Made by a program: the position numbers and the translations under genes. DNA of 64,000 nucleotides from Acanthornis magna (taxonomy: Eukaryota > Chordata > Aves > Passeriformes > Acanthizidae), in contig JAWUZG010000175.1 of NCBI GenBank assembly GCA_036785705.1, positions 310,001 through 374,000 of the forward strand. The letters are read 5' to 3'. Positions 37,414-52,500 of this stretch are shown one piece after another (within the stretch, counting starts at the first letter, position 1; every line of letters starts with the position of its first letter). The notes beneath the pieces were generated by a model, which saw only the letters and a program-made list of their open reading frames with translations, did no database searches and was not told where the DNA came from.

Positions 37414-40400
37414 CAGTGCAAAACAGAGAGCAAGACAAAACAAGAGCACAAACATATCCATGAAATGTATGTCACACACTCACACATGTAAATCACTTTA
37501 GAAGATTTTGGAAGGACATCAATAACTTCAAAAATAATTAGTAACCGAATCACTGTGTGGGCGTTTACCGCTGCAGCACACAGTATCGAGGGTCATGGTA
37601 AGGGACTTAGAGTGATATGAAGCTTTTCCATCTGCTTTCATTTTGCTTACTTTCTACAACAGAAATATTTGATGCAGACTGAGTTTTGCTGTCCTTTCTC
37701 CATGTGCCCCTGCAGTTCTGTGGGTCTTATATCCAGAGGTAGAAAAGAAAACCAACAGAAATCATTGAGCCAATGATACACAGCAGGAATATGAACAGCA
37801 TCACATTAGGCAAAACAATTACTTCTTTTTTGGTTGGTTTTAAATCAGCAGCATTTCACTGTGCCTCTTTTTACTTCATATTTTTCCATAACAGGTTTTA
37901 TTTGTTGTGATTTAAATGCTTTAATTCTTCACAATATTTAAGGTATTTTATACAACACAAACATCTCTCTGAAACATTCCTGCTCTTTGTTTAAGTTCAG
38001 AGAATTTAAGAATCAGTCGAGCAGTTGACAAGACTGCTCTCACCAAGTAAACCAGCAACAACCCTGTTCTCACAGGACCACTATCTAAACTGATGTTTAT
38101 TTTGGCACTGGTAGTTATGGTATGTCTCTGTTAACATAACTGTGATCAATAAATGGACAACAAAGTTCTTTCGCAGGAGCCATCCATCTGTTACTTGCTG
38201 TTAAGGTATTGATTTGTATTCTGCATGTGCAGCCACATTACCACACAATATACATAATACAAGGATGCAATTACTGAAACTTGGAGCTAAACCTTCATTT
38301 GTCTCATAGGTGGGGCAAATAAAAATAATGGACTCGTGACATTCATACACAAGCAACATTATTATTTCCATTTCTCCATTTTGATGCCAAGGAAAATACA
38401 TCCACACAAAACACACCTCACAGTATCTTGAGAACAATAAAAGGTTTCAAAAGTTACGGTATTGTAATAACTCCCCTTTCAGAAAGCTGATTAGAGAATC
38501 TTAAGAGCAAGTTCAGAATTTCAACAACAACAAAAAATCCTCTGCCTCATTTAATGAGATCGTTTAATGAAGAGCGCTCAATTACAGTTTTATGAAGACA
38601 TCGTCACGTCCCTTTAATTGCTCTTTCCTATTCTAATTAACCTCTTGAATGCCAATCTAGCTTTCTTTCTGGCATGCCCATGACTGTGCCTTTTAAGTGT
38701 CATCCAGCTGCTGACAGCAGTAGCAGGACGTACAGCATACACCCTCCACATGGTGTGAGATCCCTGTGACAAACACACTTCAGATGGCACAGTGTGGGCA
38801 CCTGCACAGGCCAGCCCTGGCTCTGCCGAGCTACCACACACACACTGCTTGGTGAACACCTGTGTGCTTTGCTCTTTGCTCTCAGCAGACTTTTGTAATT
38901 GAACTATTAAATGGAAAGAGTAACAATTCATCACATTAATTAACATATTTTCAAAATCAGTTAGTAACAGGAAGATTCACCAAAGATTGTGCACTTTTCT
39001 CTTTCCCACAGTGAACTGAAAGTCCTTTCCATTTGACTGAATGCTGATAAATTCTGCAGCCTCTTGCCACTACCAAAGATGACCCTTATCCCAAGCTGCC
39101 TTTCAGGGATTTTAGCTAATATGTGTGAGGAAGTACTGCAAATCATTCCATACTGGGGAGACAGGACGTATTTTTTTTAAAAGGCAAAGATATTATGATA
39201 GTTAGGGTACAAATAGAAATGCTGAGGTAGAAGTCAGCAAATCTGGATAACTTACAGAATAACAAGTATAAAGCATTTGTTAATATTTGTTTTCTTCTTT
39301 GCAAGATAAACTACGACAAGTTTAAACTACTACTCTACAACACTGTCTTTCTCTGCACTGTAACACAGAAATATTGCAGCAGACATGAAAATGATATGCA
39401 GTATATATGCAGTACATCTGTTCCTTTAGTCTCCACTTGAGGCAGGGCAAAGAATGCACAGACATGAGAAAATAATTTCGTAAAGGGAACTTGCTTCATA
39501 ACAGAGAGAGACTAAAACATTTGCACTATAATGAGCAAATTGCCCTAAGCAATCCTGGATTAAGCTATATAAAATCAAGGAGAAGAATAAAGACAGAAAA
39601 TTAGGAAATCTCTGCATAGGCAGAGGAGAGAAGTAGTCAGGAGGATATAAACAGTCTTGCTGCATGTTTAGCTCTTCACATGCCTTCTCTGTTTCTTGTC
39701 AAGTGCTCCCATAGCAGGAAGATCTCTGTACTCATAAACACACCACTGACCATAGCTTATCTTCTCGTCAATCAGACTGCCTTGAACTCAGAGTTAAATT
39801 TCTCTAGAAGAAAGTTTACAGGCCACTACATCTCCCTCACATTATCTACCATTTGCAGACAGCTATTTTTTGTAAGAGTATATTATCAGTAAGTTACAAA
39901 ACCAGAGAAAGTAAAAGGGATGACTGAAAAACACAGTAATTTCCTGAAATCTCATTAAAAAACTCGATGTGTTTTAAAGAGAAGCTACAAAACAGGGTGA
40001 AGTCTTAGCTGTAAGTCAACCAGGAACAAGGATCAGGCTTCAATGTCATGTGTCAGTCAATCGTGGGAAGATCAGCTTTCTCAAATATTGCTTTTGGCCC
40101 ACCAGAATTTAACTGCATTTAGAGTATCAATTGCCATAAGTAATCAATAAACCAGTTTCCTGAAACAGCAGTCGGACTGCTTATTTTGTTGTTATGTTCT
40201 TGTTTACCCCAAAGATGGACATTTCTCATATGGGAAGCCTCACCAAGCACCTCCTCACTGAGCAAGTTTGTTTTCAAAATCAGCCTCTATCAAAGAATGT
40301 TCTTGCAGCTCTTATGCCTAAATGAAGATGTCAGCAGTGTCCATTGTCCACCCCCATTGCCTTCTTATCAATAAACCATTGCCAGACCACACTTCTGACC

Positions 40401-41812
40401 GTCTGTAACTCTTCCAAGCATGGCTGTCAGTGGAAGTGGCCCTGGCTGCACTGACAAGAAACACACCCCGGATACAAACGGTGGGCTGGATCTAATGGTG
40501 GCTTTTTTATACTCCCAGGTGTTTGGAGGGGAGGAGGGTCAGAGTCAGGCAAAAGCAGTGCCCAAGAGCAGTGCAGAGGCTACAGGGAACTGGGAGTACA
40601 ACAAAAGGATAAATGCAACAGTACAAAGATAGTACCTGCTTGAACATGGGTGCATCTCTCAGACCTTAACATTTAAAGGCAGACTATTGCTGAAATAGTT
40701 GCTGCCCCTAAGACTGAGAGGAACTGCATATCAGAGAGCCCCAGAGCCCTCAGTCATGTGATCAGTTTCTTCCAACTAAATTAAAATTCTCCAGGACACA
40801 TAGCTCAGGATAAGTTGTGAAGAAACCTACTCCCTTCTCCTCACAACTTTTACTTTTGAGGCCATGCTGAGTGCTATAGACAAATATAATTGATTTAAAA
40901 CAGCAGAAACACCTTCCTAGTCTCTACGCTAGACTTCGCAGAAACAGCTTTTACTTTTATTCCCTTAAAATAGAAGCTAACAACATATGGGCATTTTGTA
41001 ATATAGGGAATAATGTAACAGACTTAAAAATGGACTGACTGCATAGAACCCACACCAATTACAGCTGCTATCAGAAAGCAAGTACGCTGTGTAGGCATAG
41101 AAAATTTTTCATCTCATAATATCTTTATCATAATGAATATAATATTCCTTTGTTTCTGCTATAAAATGGTTTCATTTAAGTCCAGACCAACTATTTATGA
41201 GAACAAGTCCATCTTTCCCATGACTCCTGGCATTTCAGTTCCTGATTTGCTGCTTTAAATATCTTTGTTTTAAAGTTTTATTAATTTCAGAGAATCACTG
41301 TCTATCTTACCAAATCACTGACTTCTGTGACATATATTTACACCTGAACGATGAATCAAGACTTCTCCTCTTCAAGAAGAGAGGGCTTAGCTATATCATT
41401 GGTTTATTGTAACAGGTTATTATTCTAATGCTCTTAATGCTCTGAGAGTCTTAATAATAGATGCAATTCCCAGCAGTGCTTTGCTTTTTTCTTCTACTGT
41501 CATTTAAGAATCCTATATAGAAACATAATTTATTTTTCTCACACAGAAATAAACAGGCTGATCCTGATACATGGAAAAATCATGTATAATTATTGCTGTG
41601 ATTAAGGAGTCAATATGTCATGGCTACCTTTTAAGAAATGTATTGTCTCTTCAGTGAAATAAAAACCATGATCATTGTAAACACCCTAAAGAAACTGCGG
41701 GGGGAGGAGTTGAGCCTGTTTTGAAAGTGCAGAAGTCATCTATATACTGACACATACATTAATGAATGCAAACCCAAATATTTTCAGACTTCAGAGAAAT
41801 CTTCTTCATTTC
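37414..41812. other. Unannotated AT-rich DNA
   Basis: No gene or transposable element was recognised. The segment at 38560-38645 is unusually rich in homeodomain-like TAATTA/TTAAT words and contains the palindrome GAGCGCTC. A 70-codon frame at 40420-40632 has no recognisable domain. Confidence 0.5.
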
Positions 41813-41882
41813 TTTCATGCAAAGTTAAGATAGAAAAAGATGATCTTTTTCATGCAAAGTTAGGACAGAAAAATCTGAATCT
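41813..41882. repeat. 35-bp imperfect tandem duplication
   Basis: Two units beginning TTTCATGCAAAGTTA start 35 bases apart (41813 and 41848). A partial third, GTGCAAAGTTT, starts at 41884. Units diverge in their second halves, so the duplication is older than the one at 5475. Confidence 0.88.
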
Positions 41883-44849
41883 TGTGCAAAGTTTGATATT
41901 GAATGTGTTTAACTTCACATAAATGCAGCACTTGGTTTTAAGTGTGCAGTTTCACAGCTCAGCAAGATTTCTTTGCTCTTAGTGACAGCGGAAAACAATG
42001 GATGTCACACTATACCAAAACTTTCAGGTTTAAGACAATGCTCTGCCAACTTCCAAACTACATTAGAACAATCCACAGAGACATTTGAAGAAGGAAATAT
42101 GGAAAACCAGAATGAAACTGGGCAAATAGCACACAGAACCAAAAATCATGCCAAAGAATTAAAATAATGAACTTCTAGTATCTCCTCTGTATTGGAGAGG
42201 TAGACCGGATTGAATGTTCATCCCTATATTATATTTCACAATCATGAACTTAGGTAGGGGCCATGCAAAAGATTTAAAAAATTTCAGTAAAACCTTATAA
42301 AATGCCTTTTAAGACTTTCTATAAACTCTCCCAGGACAAACCCAGATGCCTTTCACCTGCTGCCCCAGTGTAAAAAACTCAGTGGAAGGCATGCAAACCT
42401 CACCAGAAAGTCTGGGCACTTGGTCACAGTGTTATTCTAAGATAGAAGGAAATTTGAAAGCTACTTGTCTCCACTTTTTCCTCCAATCCTAAAATGTCAG
42501 CAGAATTTATGAAGGAAACATTACTTAATAAAGGAAGACTTGCTTCTTTTCAAACTTTTATGGAAATGACATTGCAAAACATATTTAGCATCCAACCATG
42601 AACAATGAGTTCAACGTCAAATAACCATAGTGCGTGGCACAATTTACACTTACAAAGCCTTCAAGTTCTTCCAGAACAGCAGCAGTGCAGGGAAGATTCT
42701 CATCTGTAATTTCAGAAATTAATCCAATGCATCAAGCCTACACCACTCACTCCCTTGAAAGATGCTCTTAACAAACTGAATTGCTTGCTTTTATTGTGAC
42801 CTGACAGAAATTGAAGCATTTTGTTTAGATTTCCCCAAAATAAATCCAAATATTTCAGCAAAAGCAGGTGGGTTCCCACGTGATAACTTGATTTTAATGG
42901 AATTTCCTTTTTCTTTGTAGATATACTGGGAGAAGGTTGCAAATAAAATACAAATTTCACAATCACTGGAAGTGTAAAAGCTGACTGGATAATTCACTCA
43001 GTTATTATTTTAAGAAACAATATTGATGAATGGGAACCCAAGTCTAAAAATTAACAATGCATGTAAGAAAACAACAAAAATGCTGCTCTTTTCAGTAATG
43101 CAAATATGAAGTAATGAATGCATACAACTAAAAGGAACAGAAACTGCTCCCTCAGCAAGACGCGTTACATATGAGAGGGAGGGCTCAGGTTAAGCTTGGT
43201 TCCAGAATTCTGCTCTGTCTTGGGCTTACATAAGGGACAAAAGTAAGATATCAACAAGCAACGCCATTTCTCCTAACTCAGCCACAATAAACAGAGAAAT
43301 GGGATGGCAGCCCTGACTGTGATCTTGCCAAGTTATATCCAAAGAACTCTAGGAGAAGTTGAGTGTTTGCCTGATCGTCCCAATAATTTAAAATTAAAAA
43401 AAAAAAAAAAATTGTAAAGCTCATATGCTAGCACCTTGGGCATCTTCTGGCATATCTTCTTTCTCACTCATGTTTTGTCTGAAGTAAATTCTATTTAATC
43501 TTGTCATAAAAATAACAGGAATTTAAAGCACAACGTTTATTTGCAAGTACTTTTGGTAGCACTAAATTCCAGAGGCTTTTCTCTGGGACATGGCTTTTCC
43601 TCGAGGCACCTGTTGGCAGAGGGGGAAGCAAATGTCAAGCATACCTGCAGGCACTTCATGCAGGATCCTGGCAGGCATTCTGCTACCAATACAGCCGACT
43701 ACAGTAGCTCCCAAGACTAGGTACACCTTCCTCTGAAATACTTGCTTGCAATTTTGTTCCCCTGCCAACTTGTTAAAAAAACATCCAAAGCTAATCAAAT
43801 GTTTTTGTTTGGTTTTGGCTGCTTCCTTATCAAAACTTTACAAAACTTTAATTTCAGCCTCATGAGCCCTGCAGCTGTAAATTAATTGAATAAAATTTAC
43901 AAACATTATGCATTGATAAAGCACTTCCAAGACTTTTCCCTATTCAGTTGACTTAGCTGCTTGGCATGACAGTTTTGCTTGACATGAGTTCAGAGCCTCT
44001 GGAAACCTTCCTAATCCCATTCTCCAGGTCTTGTGCCTATTCATGGAACCATGTTAACCCAACTCCAGAAAATTAATAAATCTCAAATGGTTTTAAGCCC
44101 TCAGAATCATCCCTTGGTACACATTCCACCTTTACATTGCAAGCATCTTGTTGCACAGAATAACTCTTATTTGAAAGACCTAAGAAGAAACCAGTCTAGT
44201 CCCCAAAGTTATTAACATTTAATAAAATATCTCACTTAAGATTATTGTGGGTTGAAGCATAATTGCATTTGCTACCATCATTCTGAAGTCATCTGTTTAT
44301 CTTTCAGTGCAATATTTCGATATCAGTGTTCAAACTAAATATTTTCAACAGAATCACTGGATGATTCCTCTTATACGAAAGAACAAAAAAATCTCTTCTG
44401 TCCATATAGCAATCCATAAAGACCCTCATCCTCCCCATTTCAGCTAATATTTTTGATTAGACCACAAAGCACAACTATTCTGACACATTATACTGGTACC
44501 AAAATAAGATGATTTCTTACATTCTCTGCAGGAGTAGAAGTAAAAACTATACATACTTTATGAAATATTGGGCTGCATGGTAAAGGAGTTTTCTTAAATG
44601 TTTATCTGTTTAGTATTTTTAAACCAACTTTTAAATAATAATCTGTTGGAACTACAATAGTCTTTATGCTTAAAATAAAAATGAAAGTCCAAGCAACATC
44701 TCTGAGTCATACTTATTGGAGCTCACAGGCAAAGCACATGGAAGCAAATATCCAGGCTGTAAAGAAGTTTTTACATAAAGACATGAATTAAAATGGAGGT
44801 CTATATTGACCTATAATACATATGTAAATAGCTCAATGAAGTTTTGATA

Positions 44850-44865
44850 GGGATTAATTAATCCC
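44850..44865. promoter_or_regulatory. Candidate palindromic K50-homeodomain site
   Basis: The perfect 16-bp palindrome GGGATTAATTAATCCC contains two inverted TAATCC half-sites, the core bound by OTX/PITX/CRX-type homeodomains with Lys50. The palindrome is seen directly; binding is inferred from family knowledge. Confidence 0.35.
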
Positions 44866-47800
44866 AATAACTTTATATCATCCCAAGATTCCTTTAATTT
44901 CTATTTGTGTGGGCATTTAACTAAAAAAACCATGATGCTAAAATGATTACAAAACCCACAAGTAGTACTCTTTTAAGAGTCAAAAAGTTTGTGAAAAGTA
45001 TTGGGTGCTTAAGGAAGGGAGGACCAGCTGTTGCCAATACTGATATATCAGAAGAAAGTTTCAAAAAACTTCATGCATGCAACAAAAGAGTGTGATTCAA
45101 AACAAAGTCCATAACATAAAATACTGGAATCTATTCAGTCATGTAAGAGATGGAGAGAATACAAAATGTTGTTCATGTTTTGGCAGACTGATCATTTTAA
45201 CAGAATCAGATCATCATTTGCATCAGACCCCTAAATCTACAGATGTGATGATGTCATGAAACTCCAAGAAAAATGTGTAAATATATTTCAGAAGTCAGAT
45301 CAGAGCTATTGAATGACACAAAGAAACATGGAAGAACAATGTTTTTTAGCTCATCTTACTCATAATTCAGTCAAGCGCTACAACTGGCTAATATTTTGTG
45401 GGCAATATTTAAGCAATAAAAACAAAAATAAATTGGGGACCAAAAGAAAAAACATTTTCAAAGGCATAGAATACTTTCAGTGCCCTTTCCCCACATCAGG
45501 AAAACAGAATTTGGGCACATTACTACCATTTTTCCCTTGAAAAGCGCCCACATGAATCAGCTGTGCCCTTAAGACCAAGTATTTGAAATGCCTTAGACTA
45601 ATTTTAGGAAGGAAAAAAATTCTAATATACTGTTACAATAACGCCCTTGGAGAGAATGACCACATGGGACACACAGTGTCACTGAACAAGGGACACCAGT
45701 GCCAGGGAGGAATATTGCACCAGTGTTACTCAGCTGATCCCTGGAAAAATAAAGGAAGCCTCACCAAATAAGGAAAAGACGAAAAAAAATTGAAAATGGG
45801 TGCATTTTCAAAACTCAGGACTATTTAAGTCGGTTTCATGTACAAACCCAAACTTTTTAGCTGTTCCTTCAATTAGAAAAATATTAACCATGTGCCTAGT
45901 ATTTTATTTATACAGCTCTAATCTTTATCTATCATGACACAGTCAAGTAGCTAAATCCAACTTAACCAACACTTACTGCATTAAGGAAGCCAAAATACAA
46001 GTTTCTTCCTCTTCATAGTAATTGGGGAAAATTTTAGGTCATGCCAGAAATCTTTGCCTTTAATATTATTTATTTAATGTTACTGAAATTTCTAGAACTT
46101 TGAGCGTATGAAGGCATTTTATACAAAGATTATCTGTACTTGTAGGCGGGGCACTGATGGAGGTCAGGGTAGTCTAGGTAATGATAAATCCTAAAACCTT
46201 GATATGAATTATATCTGAAGCACAGTGCAGTAAGACAGGTTTTTAAAAGCTCATTATTTTGAGCCTATGTTTTCCTTTGAACCAATCCTTCAAAAAGGGT
46301 TCTGCTCTATTGCGTATCCCCTCAGAATCATTTGAAGAGCAATCCTTTTCATTTTCTCATCACCCAGGCATCCAATCCTAATTCCTCACACCAGCATTTC
46401 AACTGGTGGCAGTCAAGAAGGTAGGCAAGTTTATAAAACACCTGAAGTGAAGAGCAGGAGCTCTGTTGTCACTTCCATGTGAGCGCTGGGGAAAATACTG
46501 AGGCAGGCTATGTATTTAATATCTTTTATTTTCATCTCTTTACAAGTCACGTGACATACTCAAAAATCCTGCCAAACCAACCTCTTATACCTAATATCAC
46601 GGTCTGTATACCATGTTATATTAGCTAGTTGGCAGGTTCTGTTGCTCATTTATCAAGATGTTTAGGAATTAAGGGATGAATCTCTTTCTGTTTTCCTATT
46701 AGTGATACTGGTAAGCTCTGAATATGCTGGAAGAAAGGAGCTCCAAACCAGATAAATTATATGGTTGCTTCAGTACACATAAATAGCAGAAAGGACTGCA
46801 AGCCTAAGAATTCATAAAGCCTGTGAGAGATGCAGAGGACCTCTGTTAAGTACAGCTAACAGCTGATATATTAATGATTTAGTTTCTTTTAATGAAGACT
46901 GGTTTTTAAATATAGTGATGGTCCTATATAATTAACATGAAACTTAGGGCAACACTAAAGCTCACAAAATAGATGGATATGTTAAATAATCAGCAGATAT
47001 CCCGCTTCATCAGAATAAATTAACTTTGAAAGAAATGCGATTAAAAAATTAAATAGTAGAAATTATAAAGTACATGGTTTTGCCCACTGTGAAAACTCTC
47101 AGACCATAATAATTGTATTTTTTCAATACATGTTCTTATCTAAGTCTTCTCAGATGTTTTATCATTACTGTTCATTATTTACAGCATATGACTGCCCCTT
47201 TGTAAAAGAGTAATGATTTGGAGGATTTTGCCATAGGTAACAAGCTTTTCTGGAAGAGAAGATACTCCTCATTTTCTCCTAGTTTCTCTTTATTCACAAC
47301 ATCTGCACAAACTGAAATAATATAAAGAGGATGCTGCAAAGAGTTGCCAAACAACACAAGGACAATTCCAATAGCAGCCCAGATGAAATCACTTGGTCCA
47401 GGCAGGTGGTCAGAAACTACTGTTTCAGCTTGTGATATTTCATTCCAACTCAGCAAAGTGCCTTCCTGCACCATTTACTCTACCTTCACATGGCCCTGCC
47501 TCAAAGATATGTCCCAGTAGGAACACTAACTCGAAACACAGCAGGCATTTTCCTTTCTCCCTGTTCCAGTTTTGCTGCCTTGTTCTGAGGACAGAACATA
47601 TAACATAGTGCTAAAACGGCACATTTTAAAAATATTTCAGAAGATAATGATGCAGTGGTAAAGCGGAGACCTTGCTCTTCAAGTAGAGTCTTAAATGTGA
47701 TAAACCAAATGAGTTAGAAATATAATCACCCTGTGCTGCTCTGGGGGGAGACTAAGAGCGGAGCTGGTGAGCCAGGAGCATGTGTAGACACAGGGATTCA

Positions 47801-49495
47801 GCTAGAAAATGGGCAGTGATGGCTGTATAACTCATGGGTGAGTCTGAAAGCTTTTCAGATGATCAGAAAGTGAGCACTGCACTGATAAGAGTGCAAAATT
47901 TCATCTAATGATGGATAGGTTTTCTCTGAATTATTCGGAGGCGATGCACCAAAATTGCTATATGTAAGTGGATGCCCTTGGAGGCATTCCCCACATGAAA
48001 TAGAGACATAAAGCATTTAACTCACGTAAGTATGAAAGAAGAGGTAAAATTACACTAAAGCTGAAGACTAGATTATAAAAATTTTTTAAGAAGGAAAGAA
48101 ATTAAATTAGAATGGCTTAGTTTTTTAGCTGCCTGAAGAGAAGAACAAATAAAAGAGAAAACAGATGAATATACTTAAAGCAGCACTATAAGTGCTGAGT
48201 ATCTCCAGTCATGCAAGTCAATCTGTGCTCTGACCTTCAGAGGGTGAGCACCAATTCCCCAGCTTCACCTCTGCACCATTAGAAATTGTGCTGCAGGTAC
48301 CTAATTTGTGTTTAAGTCACCATCTTTTGGCCATCCAAGCATCACAAAGAGATCAGGCCTTCAATGAGTAAAAAAATAACGTTCACTCCAGCTTTTAAAA
48401 TGACTTATCAGTGAAATAAAGACACAGACAGTTTCAAATAACTAAACCAGAAATGAGATCTGTCTTTGCAATGACTAGGGAGCAAGGGGACAGATTGCCT
48501 ATATCCATCCCAAAGTGTCTTCATCCATTGCACAACAGACTATTTGTGAAGCTAATATCATCAACAGTGTCTTCTATTCAGTTAAAAATCAAGTAAGAAA
48601 GGCAACACACTATTAGAAAACTGTAAATACTGCCCGAGGGTTTGCGTATGTAAGGATCAAGGTCTTTTGCAATTCTGCTGACGGATTATCACCCATTTAG
48701 TTATTGAGGTCTGTACAAATTATGGAGAGACATGCAAATGTAATTAGGAAGGCTAGTCTTTTAATGAACTAACAAGAAGTGCTATAGGTAGTTAGATACT
48801 TAATCATTGCTACCAGCAACACTAGAAGCTTTCTCATTAAAAAGTTAGTTTGCGAAGACAATTTTTTTCAGGTGATGAAAAATGCATGTAGAAACTTAAT
48901 ACAAGTTAAATTATGATTTCTGCTCATTCTAGGCTTTCCCTTTATGCCAGAAAAACAGTAAGCAGTGTTCTATTTCATTAGTCCCTTGGATGTGAAGGTA
49001 GCATGAAGTCATGGCTTCCCACCTACATACAGGAACAGGGAGAGTAGTGTAGTATAAATTAACACAAAGGGCCAGACAAAATCACACTAGAGTCCATGGA
49101 AGAAGAAAAGCGTACATGTGACAAGACCACTGTCCATCTTCCAAAGTTCAAGCTGTAGTCAAACAGATGGGAATGTTACTTTTCACACAGCCCAGTTATG
49201 AGACGTAGTATTCACCATGTTAAACCTTGCTAGAGCAACCTTGCCAGAGCAGGTAAAAATAAATTAATTTGGCTGTAGAGGTGCCATCCCAATTCTTTGG
49301 GACTTTATTCACTCAAGGCTGCACACTTATGTGTGGGAGAAAACTTTCTTGAGAGCAAGGGCTTAATGGCAGCAGTGCGATAGAAACGGAACTGCTCCCA
49401 TCAGACCACAGCAGCACTTAACAAGAATCCAGGAACCAAGGAGTGTGCTGCAGGCTGTACAATGGCACTTGTTTCATACAACTCTTTGAACAATT

Positions 49496-49523
49496 ATTTT
49501 TTTTTCTTTTCTTTTCTTTTTTT
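49496..49523. repeat. T-rich (TTTTC)n tract
   Basis: A pyrimidine tract of T runs interrupted by single C bases. It is a simple repeat and has no linked transposable element body that I can see. Confidence 0.85.
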
Positions 49524-52500
49524 GTAAGAAAAAGGTATTGAAATCATCAAATCATTCTGCAATGTTATTGAAGCAAACCCAACCTTGTCTCAGCACATTA
49601 ATGGGTTCAAATAAGCAAAGTTCAGTGATATTTCCAAAACATAATTGACATAACTGTGGAATTCCACTGTTGAAGTAGTAGGAATTAGATAGTAAATGTT
49701 ACTGTCTCAGGCTATTGATTTGTTACCTGTACATTGAACTAGGTCATGACTGAACGAAAGGCCATTGTGAACATGATGATGTTAGGATCTAGCATACAGC
49801 AGAACAAAAGGTTAGGTGAATTTAGACATTTTATCTCCTTCTAGAGGAACTTAATCTTCTAACTTCTGAAAATAACCCCAAACCCACACATATTACTGAT
49901 TTAACAACTTACAGAGTTTTCAGTAAAATCATAGTTGGAACTAAAATTTGATCCTTAGATGAAACAAAAGAGAGAAAAGACAGCTCTTAAAATAGTTACT
50001 AGAAAAATTCTGAAGTATCCTTTTACTACTAATGTTATGTGTACATTGTACCAATTACTTACAGGAGATGACAGGTATTAAAAATACATTTCAAACCTAC
50101 ACTGCATTTAACAGAATTTGAAATTCCTAAATTGATACAGCAAGTCATTTTATTTGCTAGTAATCCATAAATTAACCATGGCTTAAAAAAGTCTGCCTTA
50201 AGTAATCACGAGTACTAATATGACATCATTTGCAATAAAAATCCTACATTATTGTGAACTTACTAACCTACCTAAAACCGAGTGTGCAAATCCTAGCATC
50301 ATTCAAAAGGTCTATTGAATTTAACAGCATCAAGGTTTGAGCCAGCACTTTTCTAGATTCAGAAATGTTTAATATAATAGAAATTCTGAAACTCTGGAAG
50401 GACCCTAAAACCAACTTGAATACAGTAAAAGTCAGTTTTCAATTCAAATTAGACTGTGTTAGGAAAATTCAACAGAGAAAAGAAAAGAGCATATATTTGT
50501 CTTTTTTACATAATTAAAACCTATAAATTGAAATTTGAATTGAAAATGAGAGCAGAAAATAAAGGCAATGATTAAATATTCACTGCATGTAAAGAGAAGC
50601 CCTTTAAATAAAGCTTTCATAGAGCAGCTGAGCTGATATCCTCTACTAAATTATGTTGCTGTTATTCATAAGTGGTTTTGACAAGAGTCAAATAGATGCA
50701 ATAAAATAAAGTAGCATCATCAAATTTAAAAATAATAATAATAAAAAACCTTGATAATTAATACAGCTCTGCATGAAATTTAAAAAAAAAAGCCAACAAA
50801 AATGGGGGAAAATCCTAGTACAGCTGTGAAGAAGTTAAAAAATACCATGTACTGAACTTCCCACACTGACACCCAGATCCAGTTACCGTCCTATATTATC
50901 CTTCGGTCATGGCAGCAGCAACCAGCTCACATCTCTGGGAAAGGAAGACAAATGTAATCTGAGCAGGGAGATTCCCACTTTGAGCCTGGGACAATGTAAT
51001 TGCCAACAGAGGACCCAAAGGGTGACTATACCTTGGAAGTTGTGCAACTTGCACCAAAGAAGGGGCAAACCTAAGCCAGAGGACAAGCTACCTTTCCACC
51101 CGGGACCTTTCACACTACAATGAGGACATGGAAGAATTGCCTACGTGCCTGTAAACAAAATGACAGATTTCCAGCTTCTTAGTCAGCTGTAAGCTTCATG
51201 AAGTATTTCCTTGAACTATTTCCATTACTGAGTAGTAACTGATGTCCAGAAACTACATTAGATGCCTCTAATCAACTGATACAATCGTTATGTCTATTCT
51301 ACTAATGGTGCCTCAGATCAAATCCTCATAGCACTGCGAAAAGATAAGGAAAGAAATGGGAAGTTCTTGTCAGGAAACACAGGATTAATTCAGAGCAGTT
51401 TGAACGCACACTAACACAGCAGTATTGGCTGCCTCTCACATAAGGCAAAAGAGGATGTTCAGCCTAAAAATATCCTTTGGAAGAAGAATCAGAAGAATTC
51501 CCCCAAAATCAAGATTTTAGCATATACAGGGAAAAAAAATGGATTCACTCCTCCATACTAATTACAGTAATATACATACACCCCTTGCTAGTATTCGATT
51601 TATTTTTTTTAAATCACTTTCAAGGGGGAAATAGAAGTACTTTGAATCTTTCTTGATAAAGAAATAAAGAAATACTAGCTCAGAATCAAGCAGAAAGATC
51701 TTTTCCAGTTAGAGAAAGAAGCTGGTGGAGCAACCATTGTCATGAGGATTGCTTTTTATTGTTCATTTCCAGGCAGTGAAATCTGTGGCTAATGGGGCTG
51801 CCCCACAACAGCTGCTAATACTCTAGAGACACTTTTTGATATTCCAGTTTCCAGCACAGTATTGCAGTACTGAGACAATTGCAGATAAAAGCAGGACACT
51901 GCCAGGCAAACACACTTACCTGCACAACCCCTATAAACTATCCAGAGCAGGCACACATTAAGGACATTTACTTCTGAGGTTGATAAAACTTGTTTTACAG
52001 TACACCAGAGTCAGTAAAGGAAATTACTACCAACGACATTAGAAATGGACTGCCTTTTGTACTCAGTAATACTTTTTACAGTTTATGTCATGACCTAAAG
52101 CCCTAAAATTTTAACATACCATCAAGTGCCTTTTTAATGGTCTTTATAATCAGTCTTGTGGGACCAGGAAAGATGCAAATTGTAAACGGCACGTAACATC
52201 GGGCACATGCATTCATAAATATGTTTTACCCAATATCGCATTATTTGATTTCTCCAGACTAAAATAAATTAAGAGCAGGATTCCGATTTGAAAACAATGT
52301 ACCTGTATAACATCAGGAAGTCTAATAGCTGTCCCTTCATATGCCTTTACCTAGCCAGAGCCAAAAGGAGGATGGGAAGTATGAAGCACAGAGGTTATAG
52401 AAATATTAAGAAGCACAAAGGTGCTCCTGTAATGCCACAGGTAAGGTAGGGCAAGATTCAGATTGAACAGTAGTATAAATACATGAGGGAACAAAGTAGC

